Positions 57,597 through 64,000 of a stretch of 64,000 nt of DNA are shown in pieces. The stretch covers positions 13,835,961-13,899,960 of the forward strand of contig CM055205.1 in the NCBI GenBank assembly GCA_029224185.1, read 5' to 3'. The DNA comes from Karalla daura. Its lineage: Eukaryota > Chordata > Actinopteri > Chaetodontiformes > Leiognathidae. A program made the translations under genes and the position numbers. Each line of letters starts with the position of its first letter. Position 1 is the first letter of the stretch. Below the pieces are notes generated by a model. That model did not search any database. It worked only from the letters and a program-made list of their open reading frames with translations, and was not told where the DNA came from.

Positions 57597-58162
57597 CCAT
57601 GTGTGTGTCCAACCATGCGCTACATTTCACGCGCTGAAATGCTCCCTAACACTGTGACTCCTGCATGGAGCTGCTGAGCTATGAGCAGTCATTAACCTGA
57701 AATGCTATCTCAGAGACACATACACTGTCTGACAGCAGCAGAACTGTGTAATAGAACAGTGGGGGGGAGTTGAGAGAGCGGGGAGGTTTAAGGGGCAAAT
57801 AGAGTACCAAAGCGTGTTCGCTTATATTCAACTTTTATTTTGACATTTAAAGCATGTGAGAATATTTTAACTGTAGTTATATAAGTTGCTATTTTACACT
57901 GATTTTCACGGTAAAACCTGTCTCTTGGGTATCAAATGAGAAGCCCCTCCAGGTCTGGAGGGAATGGCTGCATTGACTGTAATAGATTCCATTGTCAAAA
58001 TAAATAACAAAGTGCATCAAGAAACCGCTCAAATCAATGCGGCAACATAATGCAGTGTCAAGCTGCAAAGTTGATATGCTCTGAACAATTGGGGCTCACG
58101 GAACCATCAGCGCTAAAAAGGACCAATGGAAGAATATTAAATTAATGATTCTAAGCACATCT
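57597..58162. other. Non-coding stretch with a perfect dyad at 57945-57962
   Basis: CCCTCCAG-GT-CTGGAGGG is a perfect 8-bp inverted repeat with a 2-bp spacer. It sits in repeat-free, CpG-retaining sequence (57930-58130). No gene recognised. Confidence 0.4.
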
Positions 58163-58845
58163 TGTCACAGACTGCTCTGCCCACCTCCTGCTCTGTTCAA
58201 ACAACAGGATAAGTCAACAATATTATGGCCACTGCATGGACCTACAGTGTATATTTCCACTTTAGCTCAGCAACTCCTACAGCCACAAGCCCTCATCACC
58301 TCACCTGCTCAGCACCTACTATCATCTCATTATACAGCTCAAACACACACTCAGTGCTCTGACTCTGTAGCACTCGTTACTGGACTGATTCACTGTTACT
58401 GTCTCGACTAGACTCAGACCTCCTCTCGTCCCTGCCTTTGAAAGTTTATCTGCCTCCCGTCCCTGAATCTGTCTCGTCCCTGCCCTGGTAAACCTTTCTG
58501 CCTTCTGCCCCCCTACTCATGGGTCCTCATCTGCCCGTGGCTTGGTGGCATGTCCCCATTTCCTGCGCTGTCTCAGCGGGTCTGCACTTCCGACTCTGGC
58601 TCCATCTCCCAGTTCAGATCCTCACCTTGCCTTCATTCATGCCATTACCACACCAGAGACACACCAGTCATGAATCAGCTCTGTGTCCTGGTTTCCCCAG
58701 ACTCGTTGAGTCAGTTGGGAACTGGTAGGATTGTTACCGGCTCGCTAGCCACATGCCGCCATAACCTGCCACGTCCATGTGGATCAAGATTCTCTCCATC
58801 AGCTCCTCAGATCTCCTGAGTTCAATTACGACTAAGTTTCAGGTA
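58163..58845 (+). mobile_element. LTR-like retroelement copy B (sense)
   Basis: Begins TGTCACAGACTGCTCTG at 58163, matching the start of copy A (TGTCACAGCCTGCTCC, minus strand from 6271). The block at 58240-58287 aligns with plus 6182-6229, and 'cacctcacctgctcagcacc' corresponds to 'agcttacctgctcatctcct' in copy A. Both continue into Ser/Pro/Leu-coding CT-rich sequence. The 3' limit is uncertain because no AATAAA or clear end is visible. The L2-like relic begins at about 58868. No gag/pol remnants are present, so a solo LTR or 3' end is likely. The superfamily is not established. Confidence 0.6.
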
Positions 58846-58867
58846 CAGCAGCCCATTCAACTGGCTT

Positions 58868-59075
58868 TTCTGTATGGGGTTTGCATATTGTCACCATGTG
58901 TGCATGTAAGTGTTCTCCAGGTACTCCTTTTTCCTCCCACAGTCCAGAAACAGGCCTTTAAATTGTCCCTAGGTGTGAGTGTCAAAATAAATGGGATGTT
59001 GTCCAGCGTGTATTCTCTGTTGTCACCCTGTGTGTGTTTGAGATAGGCACCAGCATACCCTTGTGATGCTGTTAA
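58868..59075 (+). mobile_element. L2/DANA-like teleost repeat relic (sense)
   Basis: 'tgtatggggtttgcatattg', 'ccatgtgtgcatgtaagtgt', 'ggtactcctttttcctccca', 'cagtccagaaacaggccttt', 'aaattgtccctaggtgtgag' and 'aataaatgggatgttgtcca' follow the sense order of the same cassette as 46938-47160. It lies directly downstream of LTR-like copy B. Confidence 0.75.
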
Positions 59076-59079
59076 GGTA

Positions 59080-59480
59080 CAAAGCTTTTAAGATAAGCAA
59101 AACCCTCTATCTCAAGATATATAAACCATCTTATAACAGAGGGAGAGGTCTGCGACACCACTTGTCCACTACATACAATGGTATCATCGCTCCCAGGAAG
59201 TTTCAAAACCCCTCACAGCTGACCTTTAAACACCGACAGTCATTCACAGCACACCTCAGGTGAACTTAATGGTTCCGAACAGCATGGTATTCGCACTATC
59301 TATGCTAACGATTTCACAGAGGTTAAATCCTGATCTTCCCCACAAGCTAGTCAGAAATGATGAAGCCTCTTGGATGAGAAGTGAAACATCTTCAATAATC
59401 TTCAACAAGTCCAGTTGATACGACTTGCAGCTCCATGAACTGTAATGACCTGGATGGGGGAGAATCTCCACAGAAAGATA
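59080..59480. mobile_element. Teleost repeat with 'ggatgagaagtgaaac' block, possibly Penelope-like
   Basis: 'ctcttggatgagaagtgaaa' at about 59368, 'catcttcaataatcttcaac', 'aagtccagttgatacgactt' and 'gggggagaatctccacagaa' follow the order of a very abundant fish repeat. That repeat carries ctcttggatgagaggtgaaacgt, then aagtccagttg, then gagaatctccacag. The upstream part ('ggtctgcgacaccacttgtc', 'cagctgacctttaaacaccg') also fits. I associate it with Penelope-like elements, but that class label is uncertain. Confidence 0.6.
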
Positions 59481-61151
59481 ATGAGTGAGAGAAGTTAAGG
59501 AACGTATCAGACCATGCAACAAAAAAGTGAAGCCAAGAGGTCTCTGGAAATCGAAGATGATGAGCCACAGTGGCTCTGCAAGTCCAAATGATGTTTGTTA
59601 CAGTAAAGATAGCTGCAGCAACCTGAGCTCCAACGACAGTCAACTTAACATATACCTGCACACTAATACTCACTGTACTTTTCCAAGGGCATAGCCCATT
59701 CCAGCTTTATGACGGACCTAAAGACACGCTGCGGGCAGCAAGGGCTTTGGCCAAAAAGACTTTATAGCATCATAAAGGCAGTTATACCCCATCTCACCAA
59801 CATAAATACATGCTGGAGTGTTACCAAGAGGACAGCTTGAAGTCACGCTTGCTCTCAGAGGACGGAGGTGACATTCCCATGAGGAAGTCAAGGGAAGAGG
59901 CTTGTACTCATTTAGGGCTGCAGCAATGATATGACTCACAAAACAGTTGCATCGGCGTTAAAATGTTTGCGTGTTTCATGTGGCATCTGCATTTTTAATT
60001 TTTATCACCAATTACACTTTAGTGATGCATCATTAATAATTATTATCTTGGCTTTGGTTTTGTGCACACTCTTTCTTGAGTGGCATCTGCTCTTCACTGC
60101 CACTGTGCCACTTTTGTGCTGAGTAATCTGCACATAACCTGACTGCCATATGATAGGTGAAACAAACAGGGCTGCAAGAGCAATGGATAAGGATGAGCAG
60201 TGCCTGTGTGGACAACCTGTTGTTTTCTCGCTCACTTAACGAAGAGCAGTACTGCTTTTCTAATTAAAGATCCTCCTTGTGATAACAGGGTGTTGACCAG
60301 AAGTGAGAGAGCGTCAAGTTCAGGGCTGAGAGGTGAAGTAAAGGGCAGCGTGTTCGCCCAAGGAAGACACCAGTCGCTGGAGTTAATCTGCATTTGAAAG
60401 GGTAGCACTTGGGAAGGGAAATGACTGAACCAAGGAGCCACTGCCAGATCACATCCCAGAGCCACAGCTGAGGTTAACTGTCATTACCGATTAATCTCTC
60501 TTTCTTAGGGATTAATCGATTGATAATTCACTCTGTATAATGTCAGCAAGTGTCTATGTAATTTCCCCCGTTCCCAAATTGCTGTCTCACACTCTGATAA
60601 TCATCCATCCATCTTCTTAACTGGCTTTATACCTAACTAGTGTCTGGTGTGAAAAAAAAAAACAAATGTATATGTTCTTTCAACCTTCTTCTACTAATAT
60701 ATCACAGTAGTCACATAAGGTCACGTAAGAAAGAAATGAATGCAGATAAATGTGTTGTATGTTATGAATGGTATGTACCTAAGCGTGGAATTCAACTTGC
60801 CTGAAATTGCCTATTGACTACAAACTACATTATGTATAGTATTATATATAGTCTATGAATAAGTATGTATATAAGTATATGAATGTTACGTTACACAAAT
60901 GGTGCTACAATGGTCTGCTGTATATATGATTTTATGCTTGATTGATGGGTTTTAATAATCAATCAGTTTTGACTCCAGGGCATTCATGTCTTATTGACTG
61001 ACCAATTACTTGACCAACATCTAAGATCCACCAGTTACATGTTTGCAAGGCAGCTTCTTTAGTAATGCATCTGTGCCAAAAAAGGGGAAAGCAGTGTCTA
61101 ATGAAGAATCTACACTCTGACCTGGATTTGGCTGCTTTTACATAAGCAAGA

Positions 61152-61156
<5 letters not shown>
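59481..61156. other. Non-coding stretch; short repeat-tail and homeodomain-like words
   Basis: 'catccatccatcttcttaac' at 60603 resembles the antisense ATGGATGG tail of the L2/DANA-like repeat, but nothing else of it remains. 60490-60545 has GATTAATC twice in opposite contexts. TGATTGAT (60939-60946) pairs with ATCAATCA (60958-60965). No gene recognised. Confidence 0.45.
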
Positions 61157-61247
<91 letters not shown>

Positions 61248-61248
61248 T
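61157..61248. repeat. Very long (TC)n tract
   Basis: Pure TC from 61157 to 61239 (about 41 units), then tctctt-type interruptions. It is the longest dinucleotide run in the window. The Arg/Glu stretch in the minus frame at 60959-61312 is its translation. Confidence 0.97.
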
Positions 61249-64000
61249 TCTGGCGGTCTGCCCTGTTCTCTCTCGCTGAGATTTGCAAAGGGAGAGATTT
61301 ACATCCGCACAATGGAGGAGAGGGAACGGGGTGTGAGCAAAGGGTGGAGTTGGGCTCCTTTGCTTCTCAGAGGCAGTTGGAGACAGAGATCACCAGTCTC
61401 TTAGTGTTAAACCAGCCATTCAGTCTGAGAGGCGTCAAGCATGATAACCCTAAAGGAAAAGGAAGAGGTATGTGTGCATGTGTGAATAAAAGGGTTTGTG
61501 CAATCTTGTCTGCAGACGGGATTATGCAATAGAGGGAGAATATGCACATGTGGTATGTGGGGAAAAAATTGAATCCACATGTGAGGCATCTGGGTCAAAA
61601 CCAGAGTATAATTTATTTGCTCCCAGTGTGTATATGTGTGTGCTGGCCTGCACCTCCTCTATTTGCATGCATGAATCCCTTCCACCGTGGTTGGTAAGCA
61701 GTGTGAAAATCTGTAAATAGGGTGATGAGGCTGCATGGGTAGAAAATGTACTGAACACCTCCAGTGTGCAGCAACACAATGTGATTTGTGCTGGAAATTG
61801 CCCTGTGCTGAACCAAAATGGTAGAGAGAAGACACCACACAACATCAGCCTAATCCAGCAACACTTTCCTCAACTTTTCAATAAATAATATTTTAAGTTT
61901 TCTAAGCCCCTCGCTGTGCAATGCACTCGTGGGATGGATCTCGAAAGGGAGGGAGGAGAGGAAATTGGATTTCTGTAGTGCTCATGAATTCAAGTGAACA
62001 TGACCAGCTTATACATCTCCAAATGCCTCGAACAATATAGCTGGTGTGTGCTCTGTTATGGTGGGTGGGGGAAAAAAGAGTCACCTGGCATGTTTGGGAA
62101 GCATGTGTGCTCTTGTGACTATCTTTTCCATTTTTTCTGTATATCGCCCCTGCCCCACAAGAGTGGAGCAGGTGTGCTGTATTGCTCAGACATGAAAGAG
62201 CACAGCAGAGCGTCGAGTTGTGCATTGTTTGCTCTCTGTGCATGCCTTCAAGCCAGGCAGATCGTGAGTCCTCATGATGGCAGGCAATGTAAAAAGGTTG
62301 TTTGTGACATAAGCACTGATCCACACGACCACCACTGCTGTCGTCATCCCATACGCCCTCTCTCCTTCTTTCTCCCACCCTGTTATTAATTTACTCACCT
62401 TTCTCTTTACCTTTTGTCTGTCTGAGCTGTCTACATCTGATGACTGCAGAGCTTCAGCTAGATGAGAAAATAATATGGTTTTTGATACTGTTTTCAAAAG
62501 GGTATTAAAATGTCTCTCTCTGCTTCAGCCAAAGGGTAGATAATGTGCCCTTTAAGTGGCTGTTTCTGGCGACTTTATAGGGAAACTAAAGCACTATTAT
62601 CCTCCTGCTTCTAATTCTTAGAGTCCTTCACCTCAATCTGATAAAAATAAATCAAACATTTCGAAGCAGGCCTGCTTACAAACTTTTGATTTAACCTGTT
62701 TTTTATTGAAGATTTGCTTGGATGAGAAAGGCAGTACAAGATAAGGAAGCCTTTTTAGACTACAAGGGATGCTCTTCAGTCCGGTCTGCCCGGGCAAAGT
62801 GTGAACAGTGCCATCTAGTGAGTGGTTCCAGTGCCTCACAAAGTGAGTAAAGAAAAGCTCTCTTGGTTTGTATGGACACACAATGTGCTGGGAAATGCAT
62901 CTTAGCAACAGCTGCCCTGGAGCCAAACATCCCAGAGAGACTCAGTGCAGATGTAATGTTGACAATGTGTGTTTCTGTGTAATCTAATTGCCCTGCTGAC
63001 CCAGACTGCCCACACTTCTACCTTGTTAATACCTCCGCAGAACACTTCGGGTTACTTCATCCTTTAACATCAAATCGCTAATCTAATATGCTCCAGATAA
63101 CACCCTGTTGACCCCCCGTGCCCTAATTGATTGCTTAAACTATCAGACACCCTTTTGGGAGAGGTGTCCTCATCAATAAACGTGGCAGGCAGACAATCAG
63201 CCGGTAGCAAGGGGATTTTTTGCAAGGTGAAGCTGAATCTGAAACCAATAAATTATGCCAGCAATCGAAAATAATCATTGAAACATGCTCTACTCTCGGA
63301 TTAATGACAACACAGATTCGTTGAAGAGGTGCTCAAAAGGCAAACAGTGCTTCTTAGCTATGGTGTTGAAGAATGTGAGGAGGCACGAGAGTGATGAAGG
63401 TGTGATCAGGGTCAAGGATGGATGTCTGTGGTGCACCAGCTTGGGTGTGGATAATGGGTAGTGAGAAGTCAAGAACCATTTAACTTGTGCTCCCATTTGC
63501 CCAGTTTATGGCCTCCATTTAGATGCAGTCTTTTGGGGCTGCTGAATATAATTAACCTGTAATTGAAATGGGCCTCATCAAATTGAAAACCCATTACAAC
63601 CTTTAAGAAATTATATCCTCCCAAAAACAAATGCATCCAACATGGAGATGGACTTTGCACCTCACGCCTATTCTCTTCATATGAGATTTCTGGAGAAGGC
63701 AAGGCGTGACAGTCTTAGGTAAAGGGAAAAAAACTACACTAAATAAATAAAGTCTAACTGAGCGTTGTCAGATTCAGACAACTATTAATAATAGTGATTA
63801 TCAGAGAGATAAGGCACAAGTCACAGTTTATCTGTATTTGTCGAAACTCAAATTTGAGAAGGATTTCAAAAGCCTCACACATGGCTTTTTGATAAGATGT
63901 CTATCTTGAGAACCATCAAATAAAGAAATGACTCTTTCAGACATCCTTTCTTCGCAAAGCCTTCACTCATTGAAACACTTAAATTTAGCATAGCCAAAGC
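61249..64000. other. Non-coding stretch; motif-rich block 62950-63190
   Basis: The frames at 61902-62378 (minus, 158 codons) and 61994-62389 (plus, 131 codons) are antisense to each other and neither is recognisable. Positions 62950-63190 are repeat-free, with 'gtgtaatctaattgccctgc', 'atcgctaatctaatatgctc' and 'ccctaattgattgcttaaac' words, as in conserved non-coding DNA. No gene, RNA gene or transposon end was recognised. Confidence 0.4.

Noticed and set aside
61902..62378. 158-codon minus frame
   Set aside because: Overlaps an equally long antisense frame (61994-62389), matches no family and has no splice context.
1..64000. CRISPR arrays, prophage, operons or other prokaryotic systems
   Set aside because: No regularly spaced identical repeats, no packed genes and no ribosome-binding-site-led frames; composition and repeats are those of a vertebrate genome.

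Overview
The window reads as vertebrate nuclear DNA, most likely from a ray-finned (teleost) fish. It is AT-rich, has no operon-like gene packing, and carries dense CA/GT and CT/GA microsatellites. It also holds degraded copies of repeats that are common in teleosts: an RTE/Rex3-type LINE, an L2/DANA-like 3' cassette, MITEs with terminal inverted repeats, and LTR-like pieces. I recognised no complete protein-coding gene, tRNA, rRNA or CRISPR array. The open reading frames longer than 60 codons look like chance frames or frames that run through simple repeats. The 203-codon His/Thr/Ser frame at 32063-32674 is an example. The window is therefore best read as a large intron or a gene desert.

Layout. 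0-11 kb: a piggyBac-like TTAA-flanked element (1638-2151) abuts an antisense Rex3-type LINE tail (about 2170-2430). An antisense LTR-like copy (5741-6271), a GT microsatellite, a 114-bp imperfect hairpin (10019-10132) and a second, sense Rex3-type tail (about 10160-10398) follow. 11-31 kb: mostly unique sequence with short simple repeats. Several stretches rich in TAAT/ATTA and octamer-like motifs and in retained CpG look like conserved non-coding (enhancer) DNA, notably 15765-16155, 17720-17910, 26540-26770, 27540-27830 and 30735-30945. 32.0-32.8 kb: a degenerate CA-rich minisatellite. 33.6-36.1 kb: a 43-codon small ORF with a good Kozak context, a stretch with overlapping dyads and octamers (35400-35640), and an exon-like end at about 35990-36117. 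36-48 kb: L2-like relics, a MITE with 19-bp perfect terminal inverted repeats (42744-43145) and a CpG-containing open frame (46274-46714). 48-64 kb: a candidate 36-bp microexon with strong splice signals (50935-50970), a second LTR-like copy homologous to the first (58163 to about 58845), more L2-like relics, a C-rich/G4 tract and very long GA and TC runs.

Functional reading. If the microexon is real, this is intronic DNA of a long plus-strand gene. Otherwise it is a regulatory desert. The dyad-bearing, homeodomain- and POU-like stretches would be the functional content and the remainder neutral repeat debris. I found no convincing novel molecular system. The most testable items are the microexon, the dyad-rich enhancer candidates, the small ORF at 33704 and the two-copy LTR-like family. 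Repeat family names come from memory of teleost consensus sequences. Matches between copies inside this window and the inverted repeats were read directly.
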